DNA from: Pseudoalteromonas rubra
Lineage (GTDB): Bacteria > Pseudomonadota > Gammaproteobacteria > Enterobacterales > Alteromonadaceae
DNA length: 64,000 nucleotides
Assembly: GCF_005887095.1 (NCBI RefSeq)
Contig: NZ_PNCI01000010.1
Location: 110,796 to 174,795, forward strand
Reading direction: 5' to 3'
This document shows positions 20,071 through 28,534 of the stretch, in pieces. Within the stretch, counting starts at the first letter, position 1; the number at the start of each line of letters is the position of its first letter. Under the pieces are notes generated by a model, which searched no databases, was not told the origin of the DNA, and saw only the letters and a program-made list of their open reading frames with translations. The position numbers and the translations under genes were made by a program.

Positions 20071-21705
20071 TTAGTTATGTAATTGATATTCCGGGAACAG
20101 CTTCTTAACCATAGTGTCGATGTCACGGTCCATCGGGCGGTCCTGGATCACTGGGGTGAAGTAGTCGCGTAGTTGCTCAAAGAAGCGCATGGATTCGGTA
20201 TTGAGCTTGTCTGCACTACCATCTTTATCGAGTACGTAAAAGGCCTGGCGGATTGCCATAGCGTGGATGGCTATCACAGGTTTCACCAAAGAGAGAATGT
20301 GTTTTAAGTCGCGGGCTGCAATGGTGCCCATGCTGACGATATCCTGGTTAAGTGCCTCGGTGGTGCGAGAGAATACGCTCATTGGGGAAGCATTCTTCAG
20401 CGCTTCAGCAGTCAGTGCCGAGGCGGTGATTTGCACAGCCTTAAAGCCATGGTTGATCCAGGACTCATCCCCTAAGTCGTCAATGGCGACCAGGTTGTTT
20501 GGGATCCCGCCGTTCAATCTGTCATCGACTAAAATACCCAGCTCGCGCTCCAAAAGGGCTGCGAGGTTCGCCAGTTGTGGTTTTAGTGCGTCGCAGACTG
20601 CCGCAACATGCCCACCGTAAAAGTGTCCGGCGTTGAGGATCAGATCTTTTTGGTTGTCGAACAACGGATTGTCATTTACAGAGTTAATCTCCGTGGTGAT
20701 CACCCGTTTGGCCCAGTCAAGCGTATCCAGCAGTGGCCCTATGACCTGAGGCGAACAACGAATGGAGTAGCTGTCCTGTAATCTGAATTGCTCTTTTTTT
20801 CCTGCTCCAAATTCATCGTCACTGCGCAGGCGGCGCCCCAGACGCTGCTCCGGGTTTGATAAGCGTTCGTAGATCATCGCAGCGCATTTGATCTGGCCCG
20901 GATGTGGCTTGAGGTTGTGTACCTGAGGGTGAAAAGGTGAAGCACGACCGTCAATCAGCTCAACGAACAGCGCTACTTGTTTGCAACTTAGTTCGATAGC
21001 ACGTTCAATTTCCAAAAATGACATAACGGCGATACCACACATCACCGATGTACCATTCATGATGGCCAACCCCTCTTTGGGCTTAAGGCGATATGGGGTG
21101 ATGTCTAATTCAGCAAATACTTCACTGGTAGGGCGGATCTCTCCACGGTAGTAGACATGGCGTTTGCCAGCCAGTGCCGCACCTATGTATGACAAAGGTG
21201 TTAGATCGCCACTCGCACCTACCGACCCCATAGCTGGGATGGCTGGGAAAATACGGTGATTTAACAAGCATTCCATTTGTTTCAGCAGCTCCCAGCTTAC
21301 GCCGGAAAAGCCCTTGGCATTGCAGTTGAGGCGGATCAGCAAGGTTGCAGCGCAGATTTGTTCAGGCAGGTAATCCCCGACACCACATCCATGGTAGGCG
21401 ATTAAATTCTCTTGTAGACTGGCGGCAAGTTCTGGCGATATACGGTTGCTGGCAGAGTTGCCAAATCCAGTTGTAACACCATATATATCTTCACGATTTT
21501 CTATTTTATCATCAAGATAGTCACGATTTTCTCTGATGACTTTCTCTAATGCAGTATTCAGAGATATATCCACATTAGGGTTAGTTACAAAAGAACCTAC
21601 ATCATCGATAAGTAATTCATAATCTCCCCCGATTTCAAGAGTTAGGTGGTCTGAATTTCTGCTCGTTGATTTTGATACCAAGTCTTTGTCAAATATGTTT
21701 TCCAT
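20071..21705 (-). CDS. MIO-type aromatic amino acid ammonia-lyase (probable tyrosine ammonia-lyase)
   Basis: 544 residues, full length for the histidine/tyrosine ammonia-lyase family. The MIO-forming Ala-Ser-Gly is at residues 164-166 (GSVGASGDLTPLS) and the catalytic Tyr75 lies in YGVTTGFG. It is the first gene of the operon and would release an aryl acrylate (4-coumarate if the substrate is Tyr) as polyene starter. The selectivity pair, Ser-His in histidine ammonia-lyases, reads Tyr104-His105 here, so the substrate is not settled by sequence alone. No strong ribosome binding site is visible before the ATG at 21705. Confidence 0.9.
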   Translation of the reverse strand: MENIFDKDLVSKSTSRNSDHLTLEIGGDYELLIDDVGSFVTNPNVDISLNTALEKVIRENRDYLDDKIENREDIYGVTTGFGNSASNRISPELAASLQENLIAYHGCGVGDYLPEQICAATLLIRLNCNAKGFSGVSWELLKQMECLLNHRIFPAIPAMGSVGASGDLTPLSYIGAALAGKRHVYYRGEIRPTSEVFAELDITPYRLKPKEGLAIMNGTSVMCGIAVMSFLEIERAIELSCKQVALFVELIDGRASPFHPQVHNLKPHPGQIKCAAMIYERLSNPEQRLGRRLRSDDEFGAGKKEQFRLQDSYSIRCSPQVIGPLLDTLDWAKRVITTEINSVNDNPLFDNQKDLILNAGHFYGGHVAAVCDALKPQLANLAALLERELGILVDDRLNGGIPNNLVAIDDLGDESWINHGFKAVQITASALTAEALKNASPMSVFSRTTEALNQDIVSMGTIAARDLKHILSLVKPVIAIHAMAIRQAFYVLDKDGSADKLNTESMRFFEQLRDYFTPVIQDRPMDRDIDTMVKKLFPEYQLHN

Positions 21706-21751
21706 AGTTTATACGCCAATATAATTATTAAGATTACCCATGTGGCCTGCC

Positions 21752-21762
21752 TTGTCTGACAA
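21752..21762. promoter_or_regulatory. TTGTCTGACAA palindrome in the operon leader
   Basis: An 11-base palindrome (TTGTC-T-GACAA) sits 47 bases upstream of the ammonia-lyase start, in the only gap that can hold the promoter of the biosynthetic operon. A TTGTCA-like hexamer overlaps it, but no well-spaced -10 follows. It may be an operator; this is a weak call. Confidence 0.25.
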
Positions 21763-21903
21763 ATCCGTTTTCAGGTTTTATGCACGCCGAAATAAACTCT
21801 CCTTTTAAAAAAAGAGAGGTTTTTAACTAAAGGGATGTTTTAAGACGCTTCCTTTTCTTTTACCAATTACTTAAAATACGATAATTCAAAGTTTTATTTA
21901 AAA

Positions 21904-21925
21904 GCGCCCACTCATGTGGACGCTA
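21904..21925 (-). terminator. Hairpin terminator after the GIN-domain gene
   Basis: On the minus strand AGCGTCCAC-ATGA-GTGGGCGCT forms a 9-base stem with one mismatch, followed by TTTTAAATAAAA. It lies just past the stop of the 21937-22596 gene and insulates it from the biosynthetic operon. A T-rich flank exists on both sides. Confidence 0.7.
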
Positions 21926-21936
21926 AAAAAAGCGAC

Positions 21937-22596
21937 TTATTGACAAAGGTCAGTGCGGATTGAGCTTGCAAAGCTCTGACTGACATTGTATTGAGTCGTT
22001 GCGCCAAGGTGCAGGCTAGTGCCGAAAGACATGTAACCAGAAACCAAAGTGGCATGACACAGTTCGGCATGGCTGCCGAATTCCAGGCTGAGGTCAACGC
22101 TGTCAACGACAAAGTTGCCGTCTCTGGCTGTGAAGTTACCACCCTGAAGCAAAGCCAGGTTCAAACGCTCAGTTTGACCTGCAAGGCTAATGTCGGTGCC
22201 AACCGTACCTGTCACTGAAACTTGAGACGAGTTCACTGCGCAGGATGCAACATCCAGCTTTACGCCAACATAGTTTTCAAAGTTTGAGATAGGTTGATTG
22301 GTGTAGATGGCAAGTGCTAAGCGATTGTCTTTGTTCCACCATTCACGCTCGCTATAAGCTTCGTTGCTGACACTGAGTTCACCGTTTTGAGATGTCAGTT
22401 CAAGCACATCAAGGACATGACTTTGTGCTGTCGCTACTACCTTTGGCTCGTTACCACAGTAAACGGTTGCTTCGATGCCTTTTTTCAGGTTGAGTTGATC
22501 GAACGCCGCTACATTGAATGACTCTTCAGCAGAATGTGCTAAAGAAGCACCCAGTACGCCTGTCGCTAATATCAGGCCATTTATTGCCGTTTTCAT
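21937..22596 (-). CDS. Secreted GIN-domain (DUF2807-like) protein
   Basis: 219 residues with a clear Sec signal peptide (cleavage after AHSA, about residue 22). The start of the mature part (FDQLNLKKGIEATVYCGNEPKVV) matches the opening of the putative auto-transporter adhesin head GIN domain, a beta-helix-like fold built on repeated strands. Cysteines at several positions suggest disulfides in the periplasm or outside. Function unknown; a single-gene unit with its own terminator. Confidence 0.75.
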   Translation of the reverse strand: MKTAINGLILATGVLGASLAHSAEESFNVAAFDQLNLKKGIEATVYCGNEPKVVATAQSHVLDVLELTSQNGELSVSNEAYSEREWWNKDNRLALAIYTNQPISNFENYVGVKLDVASCAVNSSQVSVTGTVGTDISLAGQTERLNLALLQGGNFTARDGNFVVDSVDLSLEFGSHAELCHATLVSGYMSFGTSLHLGATTQYNVSQSFASSIRTDLCQ

Positions 22597-23233
22597 TTAA
22601 AACTCCATCTATGAGTAATAAAAAATTAAATCCGTTTATTTGACTTAAACAATAAATTATTACTATCTGAACAACAGATACAGCGTAATATACAACATAC
22701 AGTAAAACCAAATAAATATATAAATATCCAATTTATTGCATGCAAAAAACAACACAACATTCCAAGGAATTAAATAACGCGTTGTGTCGGCAAATATATT
22801 ACCCATAAAAAATACAGGGTCAAGCCGTTGCTTAACAAAGCTTTAACTAAGTGGAAGCAAAGAATTATCGAATGATAACGATAAAAAATTAAAAAACAAT
22901 TACAAAAAACGGTATTTTGATTAGCCCGCAACATTAGTCAAAAAACTAATATTGGATAAACAGCAACAATGCTATTTAAAGTAGAGTAAATGCTTTATTT
23001 TTTATACAGAGAGTATAAAGAGGTGAACTTGTGTGCAATTTTGCGACAAATGTCGGGGACTTGTGTAAAAAACGTCCCTAAAATGGATTGTTCCAAATTG
23101 GGCAATTCCTTGGCACACAGGTGTTAGAATTTTCCGGCGGTTGCCAGAGTCATTTCTATCGCTGCACTATACACAATAAAAAAATGGGCCGAAAAAAGAG
23201 AAAAAAATTTCGCAGGTCTATGAATGAAGTTAT
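22597..23233. other. AT-rich non-coding stretch
   Basis: No convincing coding frame. The part next to the GIN gene is rich in A/T tracts and should contain its promoter. A short GGGAC/GTCCC inverted repeat lies near 23054-23083. A GATAACGATAA run near 22873 is only loosely Fur-like. Confidence 0.5.
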
Positions 23234-23644
23234 TCAGTCAGCATAAAAAAGCCGTGATGGAGAGAACTCCCACCCCGGTTGGGGGGGATCGTAAGCGGTA
23301 TGGTCAGGACCTGACAGATGGTTCAGATTCAAAATATCTCTAAATGTAATCCATTGTTTACTAAAAATGGCAATGTATCGATACTGAAATTGCCGGCAAA
23401 AGTCCAAGGAGTGCAAACATAGCAGGTAGCACAGCTGTTTTTTGTAATGTGTATTCATTGTGAGGTGGTCGGTAAATGGGTAATTAATTATTTTGGGGAA
23501 ATCAAATTGGCTAAGTTGACTTTTATATTCATCAGAGCCTCGTTTCTTACCAATATAGGCACTGATGAGTTCCGGAAAACCCCGCTTAAGTCGCATTAAT
23601 TTCCACTCAATGCTTGCTACAACACACAAAAACTCAGGATTCAT
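23234..23644 (-). CDS. Weak hypothetical ORF
   Basis: A 136-codon open frame rich in aromatic and basic residues, without signal peptide, membrane segment or recognisable domain. The 3' end crosses a C/G-rich run. No good ribosome binding site was found. It may be a chance frame or a decayed gene; listed because nothing else explains the stretch. Confidence 0.2.
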   Translation of the reverse strand: MNPEFLCVVASIEWKLMRLKRGFPELISAYIGKKRGSDEYKSQLSQFDFPKIINYPFTDHLTMNTHYKKQLCYLLCLHSLDFCRQFQYRYIAIFSKQWITFRDILNLNHLSGPDHTAYDPPQPGWEFSPSRLFYAD

Positions 23645-23940
23645 TTTGGAAAAGTTGAATATATATCAACGACAGTCTGTAGGGGGTTAGATTGTCAGCC
23701 GGGAGCGGATCTCGATAAAGGTGTTTTGCTGTTTGCCAGGGGTTGGCAGACTGACGGGCACATTGTATTTTCCAACAACATGATCTCGGCACGCCAGAGT
23801 CGTGTTTGCTGAAATCTTACATTATTAAGTTTTGCAGACGGTGAAGCCCAGACTGACAGTGTCTAGCCGGGCGAGTGTGGCAGGTAACGGCTCTGTGCAA
23901 AAACCTATTGAATGCACCAGAGCACACAGTGCAATTGCTA

Positions 23941-24453
23941 TTACAGGCCGCTTATCTTATTCAGATGAGTAGCCAGCGTCAGATGCACCTCACTGCCTGG
24001 TGTCTGAACGGTGATCAGCGCGTCTTCAAAATCACCTTTACTGAAAGTGTCATAAATATTATTCGACAGAGCGTAAGGCTCGCTGGGCATACCTAAAAAA
24101 GGAAATACCATGCGATTCAGTCCCCCATCTTTATCTTCGTCATGGACTACATTAATTGCGTAGCGACCCGAGGGGATCCCTTCGAAGGTGACGGTTGTAA
24201 CTGGCATACTAGGTGTAACCACCTGACTGCGGAAGTATCTGCTGTCATTGTCATTGATGTTATCGTCGGAATGAAAGCTTTCACTATTATCGTGTAAGGT
24301 TACGATCAGCTGCCCTTGCTCGCTGGCGACATTGTCTATCACAACGGTCAAGCTGGTCGGCGTGGCATCGGCTGAATTAATGCTTTGAGAGCTGGTCGAC
24401 TGGCATCCGGACAACACCAAAGTGAGTGCAGCTGCTAAATAAAGTTGTTTCAT
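23941..24453 (-). CDS. DUF2141 lipoprotein
   Basis: 170 residues. Signal peptide with lipobox LSGC (Cys17), so a predicted lipoprotein. The body carries DUF2141 hallmarks: GQLIVTLHDN, SGRYAINVVHDEDKDGGLNRM, a short GMPSEPYALSNN and GDFEDALITV near the end. The family is uncharacterised and typically secreted. Start supported by AGGAT upstream. Confidence 0.85.
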   Translation of the reverse strand: MKQLYLAAALTLVLSGCQSTSSQSINSADATPTSLTVVIDNVASEQGQLIVTLHDNSESFHSDDNINDNDSRYFRSQVVTPSMPVTTVTFEGIPSGRYAINVVHDEDKDGGLNRMVFPFLGMPSEPYALSNNIYDTFSKGDFEDALITVQTPGSEVHLTLATHLNKISGL

Positions 24454-24769
24454 AGCAAATCCTGACTGTAGTTTTTATAAAGATTACCTAAATGTGTTTT
24501 CAAAAATATTAACACTGGTTAACACTAAATGCAGTTGTTATTTTTTTAGGGACGGTAAGGGGGGATGATAAGGTCCATGTTTTTGCTCATCGTTTGGACT
24601 TCACGAGGATACTTTTACAGGTCGTGAGTTCGCTATAACACGGCAGGAGTAACTCTGCTGGTGTGTGTTGCCGAGTTACCAGGGGTCTACCTGAACCTCT
24701 ATCCAGGCATCGGGCCTACCCTCTATTGGGTGAGCACGATAGTAAATGAGAAATAAATTCAAAAAGTGC
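24454..24769. other. Intergenic region between divergent genes
   Basis: Holds the promoters of the DUF2141 gene (minus) and of the VOC operon (plus). Several small inverted repeats occur around 24640-24720 (for example GCAGGAGT/ACTCTGC) but no gene or known RNA family is recognised. Confidence 0.45.
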
Positions 24770-24800
24770 TTTACCGCAACTTAACTTGAGGTTTTATCTT
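24770..24800 (+). promoter_or_regulatory. SoxR/MerR-type promoter with 19-bp spacer
   Basis: A -35 TTTACC (24770-24775) and -10 TATCTT (24795-24800) are 19 bases apart, the overlong spacer typical of MerR-family promoters. The spacer region carries CCGCAACTTAACTTGAGG (24774-24791), matching 16 of 18 bases of the SoxR box CCTCAAGTTAACTTGAGG. It would drive the small ORF at 24830 and the VOC gene at 24922. Confidence 0.8.
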
Positions 24801-24829
24801 GGCTGCACATCATTAGAAGGAGCCAGATT

Positions 24830-24910
24830 ATGCCAATATCCACACTCACCCCTACATCATTTACAGCGCAGTTATTGCGTGTTTTCAATGCCACCATGAG
24901 CAGTAAATAG
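24830..24910 (+). CDS. 26-residue upstream ORF in the SoxR-type transcript
   Basis: ATG at 24830 follows a strong GAAGGAG at proper spacing; 26 codons then TAG at 24908-24910, 11 bases before the VOC gene's ATG. The peptide is rich in Ser/Thr (start MPISTLTPTSF) with no recognisable domain. It may be a leader that couples translation to the downstream gene, or a small functional protein. Confidence 0.5.
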   Translation: MPISTLTPTSFTAQLLRVFNATMSSK

Positions 24911-24921
24911 GGAGACGTTTT

Positions 24922-25338
24922 ATGTACCTTGAACATGTAAATTTAGTTGTCGATGACATCGAACAGGCCTTGCACTTTTATCAGGCAGCTTTTCCACATT
25001 GGCGCGTACGCAGTGAGGGACAGGGAAGCTGGCACGGCAAACCCAGAAACTGGCTACATTTTGGCGATGATTACCATTATATTGCCTTCAGCGATCATGG
25101 TGAGGGTGTAAACCGGGAATTAACGGGCCACTCAGTGGGGCTGGCACATTTTGCTTATGTGGTGCAATCCATAGATGCGGTTATTGCTCGATTGAACCAG
25201 GCTGGATACCCCGTTGACAAAGACGGCGCACAGCACCCCCATCGTAAGAACGTTTATTTTATTGACCCTGCCGGGTTTGAGGTGGAATTTGTTGAATATC
25301 TGAGTGATTTGCCCGTTGAACGAAATAGCGATGCATAG
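24922..25338 (+). CDS. VOC-family (glyoxalase/bleomycin-resistance-like) protein
   Basis: 138 residues, one glyoxalase-fold unit of two beta-alpha-beta-beta-beta modules. Probable metal ligands: His5 (LEHVNLVV), a His in LAHFAYVV and the Glu of VEFVEYL near the C-terminus. Family members are dioxygenases, lyases or drug-binding proteins; substrate unknown. It lies behind a SoxR-type promoter, suggesting a role in defence against redox-active compounds or electrophiles. GGAGA precedes the start. Confidence 0.88.
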   Translation: MYLEHVNLVVDDIEQALHFYQAAFPHWRVRSEGQGSWHGKPRNWLHFGDDYHYIAFSDHGEGVNRELTGHSVGLAHFAYVVQSIDAVIARLNQAGYPVDKDGAQHPHRKNVYFIDPAGFEVEFVEYLSDLPVERNSDA

Positions 25339-25419
25339 AAGAGGTAATCGGTACGAGACTTCACAAAAAGTTTACTTTATTATCTATTTCCAGAAAGGGT
25401 TCTATCAGAGGCTGCCGGG

Positions 25420-26796
25420 ATGGCGACAGTCAACATTATTGCGAAACCAGATTGGGTTATAAATCATCAGCATCAGCAGTTGTATAGTGGTCAGCGAGTC
25501 ATCTCGCTAGACGATAAACAGTATGCACTGCTGATACTATTGATGGACAATGCCAACATGGATGTGACTAAAGAACAGATCTTTACCACTTTATGGCCGG
25601 GCAGAGTGGTCAGTGAAGATGCTATCTATGTCACCGTCACGGGCCTGCGCAAATTACTGGGCGATAATGTTAAACAGCCCAGCTATATCAAAACCATTTC
25701 GGGTGTTGGTTATCGCTGGATAGGTCCGAAAATAGGCGCCGATAAGCCTGTTTTTTCAGGGTATCTGATGCTCTCGGCTACAATACTTTTGCTGGGAACC
25801 GTTTTTCTGGGAAGTCAGCTTAGCGTGTTCTCTGCGCCTGCACCTATGTCACCTGAGCAATCCGAAACCTTTCAAAAGGCACGCTACTTATTGAATCATC
25901 AGCCCGAGTCCGTTGGGCAGAGTATTACACTGTTGCAGCAATTAACCCTTACCCGCTCAGATTTGATTGAGCCTCAGGTTTGGCTGGCTGATGCGTATTT
26001 ACGTCAGTTGCTGGAAGACCCGCAGAGCAATGCACATCATCGTAACCGTGCCCATGCACTGTTAAAATCCGTATTGGCGAAAACACCTGAGCACCTAAAA
26101 GCCAATTTATTGATGGCACGACTCTACCTGTTGATTGATTTTGAGCCACAAGCTGCCCGGCGCTATTTCAAAGCGGCCTTAGGGCATGCCGAGGGACATC
26201 ACTGGCTAGGTCAGTTTTTACTGGCGACAGGGGATTTTCAGGGCGCGCTTGCACATATTGAGCAATACAGGTTACTGGAGCCGAATGGTTATTCCAGTGA
26301 GAGTGTCGCCTGGGTCTATACTATGAGTCAGCGTCATGAAGCTGCATTGGAGGCTTTACTTAAATTAAAGCCCTACAGCGACACCAGTCGTTTTTATCAC
26401 ACCTGTTTGCGCACTGTGTACGAACAGCTGGGCGAATACGATAAGGCATTTGCCCAGATGCTGTGGGTGATGCAGGATGCAGGCTATAGCTCAGCTCTGA
26501 TGGCGCAGGTTGAGTCTGCATATGCCCGCGATGGCTTACCTGGTGTTTATCGCTGGCTGTTACACGAGGATCCATTACGCGCAGAGATTGGTCATTATAC
26601 GCCGCCTATGTCACTGGCGCGTTATGCGGTCATGGCGGGTGAACCTGATTTGGCGGTAGAGTATCTTGAGCAGGCGTTAGAGCGGCGTCAGCAAGCTGTG
26701 CTGTGGGCGGCGGTGGATCCCGTTTTTACGCCTTTACATCAGTACCCACCTTATCAAACATTTGTTAGCCGCATAGGTATTCTTACGCTTGAATAA
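25420..26796 (+). CDS. CadC/ToxR-like membrane regulator with TPR-type C-terminus
   Basis: 458 residues. Residues about 10-105 are an OmpR-type winged helix (EQIFTTLWPGRVVSEDAIYVTVTGLRKLL, ending ISGVGYRW). One membrane segment follows at about 113-133 (YLMLSATILLLGTVFLG), then a periplasmic region of TPR-like helical repeats (residues 145-450). This is the one-component architecture of CadC: cytoplasmic DNA binding, periplasmic sensing. Targets unknown. Confidence 0.88.
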   Translation: MATVNIIAKPDWVINHQHQQLYSGQRVISLDDKQYALLILLMDNANMDVTKEQIFTTLWPGRVVSEDAIYVTVTGLRKLLGDNVKQPSYIKTISGVGYRWIGPKIGADKPVFSGYLMLSATILLLGTVFLGSQLSVFSAPAPMSPEQSETFQKARYLLNHQPESVGQSITLLQQLTLTRSDLIEPQVWLADAYLRQLLEDPQSNAHHRNRAHALLKSVLAKTPEHLKANLLMARLYLLIDFEPQAARRYFKAALGHAEGHHWLGQFLLATGDFQGALAHIEQYRLLEPNGYSSESVAWVYTMSQRHEAALEALLKLKPYSDTSRFYHTCLRTVYEQLGEYDKAFAQMLWVMQDAGYSSALMAQVESAYARDGLPGVYRWLLHEDPLRAEIGHYTPPMSLARYAVMAGEPDLAVEYLEQALERRQQAVLWAAVDPVFTPLHQYPPYQTFVSRIGILTLE

Positions 26797-26906
26797 AGAA
26801 TAAGCGACCAGGATAACCGTTCGATATGGTTCCACCCCTTAGTTACTCACCGTAATTAGCGCATTGTCTGTAAGGCGATTGCTTATTCAGAACGACTCCC
26901 AACCAG

Positions 26907-26931
26907 TGCGGCTTTGATGGCCGCATTTTTT
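26907..26931 (+). terminator. Rho-independent terminator
   Basis: TGCGGC-tttgatg-GCCGCA hairpin followed directly by TTTTTTG, downstream of the CadC-like gene and upstream of the MFS promoter. Confidence 0.88.
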
Positions 26932-27025
26932 GTGTATGGCTGCGGTGCTGTGTGAATTTATTATTATTTGCACAATGTTGCGCGATGATATGATCAAGTC
27001 AGGTGTACAAAAGACAAGGTTAAGC

Positions 27026-27056
27026 TTGACCTAAACTTAACTTGAGGAATTAGTCT
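27026..27056 (+). promoter_or_regulatory. SoxR/MerR-type promoter with 19-bp spacer
   Basis: -35 TTGACC (27026-27031), 19-base spacer, -10 TAGTCT (27051-27056). The box CCTAAACTTAACTTGAGG (27030-27047) matches 16 of 18 bases of the SoxR consensus and shares ACTTAACTTGAGG with the site at 24774. It drives the MFS gene at 27091. Confidence 0.83.
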
Positions 27057-27090
27057 GGCCACCACAAAAAGAACGATAATAGGGAAAAGT

Positions 27091-28320
27091 ATGGATATAA
27101 GTAGTTTATCAACTCAGCTATCGCGATTCACGCCACTGGTCTGGGTGATGCTGATCGGCAATTTCTTTGTGCGGGCCAGTTATTATATGGTGTGGCCGTT
27201 TCTGGCAGTGATGTTGTATGAAAGTTATGGCCTGAGTGCCACTGAGGTCGGGCTGTTGTTAACGGGTTCAGCCACACTGGCCGTGTTTTTGGGGTTTTAT
27301 ACTGGTAATCTGGCAGACCGATTTGGCCGCACTAAAATGCTCTATGTGGCGGTGCTGGTAGGGGTGGGGTCTTTTACCCTGCTAGCCATGGCTAATGCGT
27401 TGTGGCTGTTTGCCGTCGCGGTGTTTCTGGCTTGTATGCCACGTACATTATGGGAAGCGCCGAGCAAAGCTTTGCTAACTGAGGAGCTGGCTAACCCCAA
27501 AGATCGTGAGCTGGCGCTTCACTTACTGTACTTTTTGGTCAATGTGGGGGCTGCGCTGGGTCCGCTTTATGGCCTTTGGGCAGGCCTCAATGGTGAGCAA
27601 TTCAGTTTTATTTATACTGCGGTGTCTTATCTGGGCTTGCTGGTGGCTTTGGTGTACTTCCGACCTAAGGGTGGCAGTACCGCGCAGACTACTCAGTCTG
27701 CGCCTAAGTTCTCTCAATGGCTGAAAATACTCAATAAAGACAGTACCTTTTTGGTGGTATTAGTGGCAACGACGCTGGTGTACTTTGTTTATGCGCAGTG
27801 TGATACCAGTCTGGTGCAATATCTAACCCGCGCTGAAGTGCCTGAGCTTGCCTGGTTGATCTCGGCGGTGATCATCACCAACTCTACCGTGATCATTGTC
27901 TGCCAGTTTCCGCTTTTGCACCTGATGCGCAACTGGCGCATAGAGCACAGGCTGTATCTGGGCGGCGCTATTCTGGTGGTCTCGCAAGTGATGATGGCCC
28001 TGAATGATGTACACAATATCTGGGGGTGGATAACGGCGATGATTGTGCTGAGTCTGAGCGAAGCGATTATGTTCAGCAATATCAATGTGTATGTTGACCG
28101 ACTGGCGCCTGATAACCTGAAGGCCAGCTATTTTGGCGCGGCAGGTTTGTGCTCACTAGGGTATGCGTTTGCGCCCATTCTAGGCGGTCTGGTGCTGGAT
28201 TTATCGAGCGGAGTGATGTTATTTGTGCTGACAACGCTCACTTCCTTCGCGGCCCAGGCGTTATATAAAGTGGCTGAACTTAAATTAAAAGCAACGCCTC
28301 GCACAGTGTCTGAAGTATGA
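27091..28320 (+). CDS. Major facilitator superfamily transporter
   Basis: 409 residues, about 12 membrane segments. The loop 2-3 signature GNLADRFGRTKML is clear (residues about 72-84). The layout is that of MdtH/YceL-like drug/proton antiporters. The SoxR-type promoter supports efflux of redox-active or toxic small molecules. Substrate unknown. Confidence 0.93.
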   Translation: MDISSLSTQLSRFTPLVWVMLIGNFFVRASYYMVWPFLAVMLYESYGLSATEVGLLLTGSATLAVFLGFYTGNLADRFGRTKMLYVAVLVGVGSFTLLAMANALWLFAVAVFLACMPRTLWEAPSKALLTEELANPKDRELALHLLYFLVNVGAALGPLYGLWAGLNGEQFSFIYTAVSYLGLLVALVYFRPKGGSTAQTTQSAPKFSQWLKILNKDSTFLVVLVATTLVYFVYAQCDTSLVQYLTRAEVPELAWLISAVIITNSTVIIVCQFPLLHLMRNWRIEHRLYLGGAILVVSQVMMALNDVHNIWGWITAMIVLSLSEAIMFSNINVYVDRLAPDNLKASYFGAAGLCSLGYAFAPILGGLVLDLSSGVMLFVLTTLTSFAAQALYKVAELKLKATPRTVSEV

Positions 28321-28327
28321 GGAGCTG

Positions 28328-28357
28328 AGCGGTTTACAGGTGTGGCCGCTTTTGTTT
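28328..28357 (+). terminator. Terminator of the MFS gene
   Basis: AGCGG (28328-28332) pairs with CCGCT (28346-28350), followed by TTTGTTTG. Short stem with a long loop, so moderate. Confidence 0.5.
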
Positions 28358-28457
28358 GTAGAAGCATGGGGACAAGCAAAGACTTAGCGTCATGCTTGAT
28401 TCAGTCACTATGGAAGCTGCAAAGATATGGGCAATGGTCTCAGGAAAAAGAACACGG

Positions 28458-28487
28458 CTCCGAACTGATTTTTTAGAGAGTTCGGAG
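28458..28487 (-). terminator. Hairpin downstream of the peptide gene
   Basis: CTCCGAACT and AGTTCGGAG form a perfect 9-base stem with a 12-base loop. On the minus strand it is followed by CCGTGTTCTTTTT, so it probably ends the transcript of the 28535-28717 peptide gene. Confidence 0.6.
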
Positions 28488-28534
28488 ACCGTTTATGGTG
28501 CGTTACTGAAAAAGGTGACTGTTATAAAAAGTGA

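Noticed and set aside
22861..22890. Fur-box-like GATAACGATAA run upstream of the GIN gene
   Set aside because: Too few matches to the 19-base consensus and AT-rich background makes it likely by chance.
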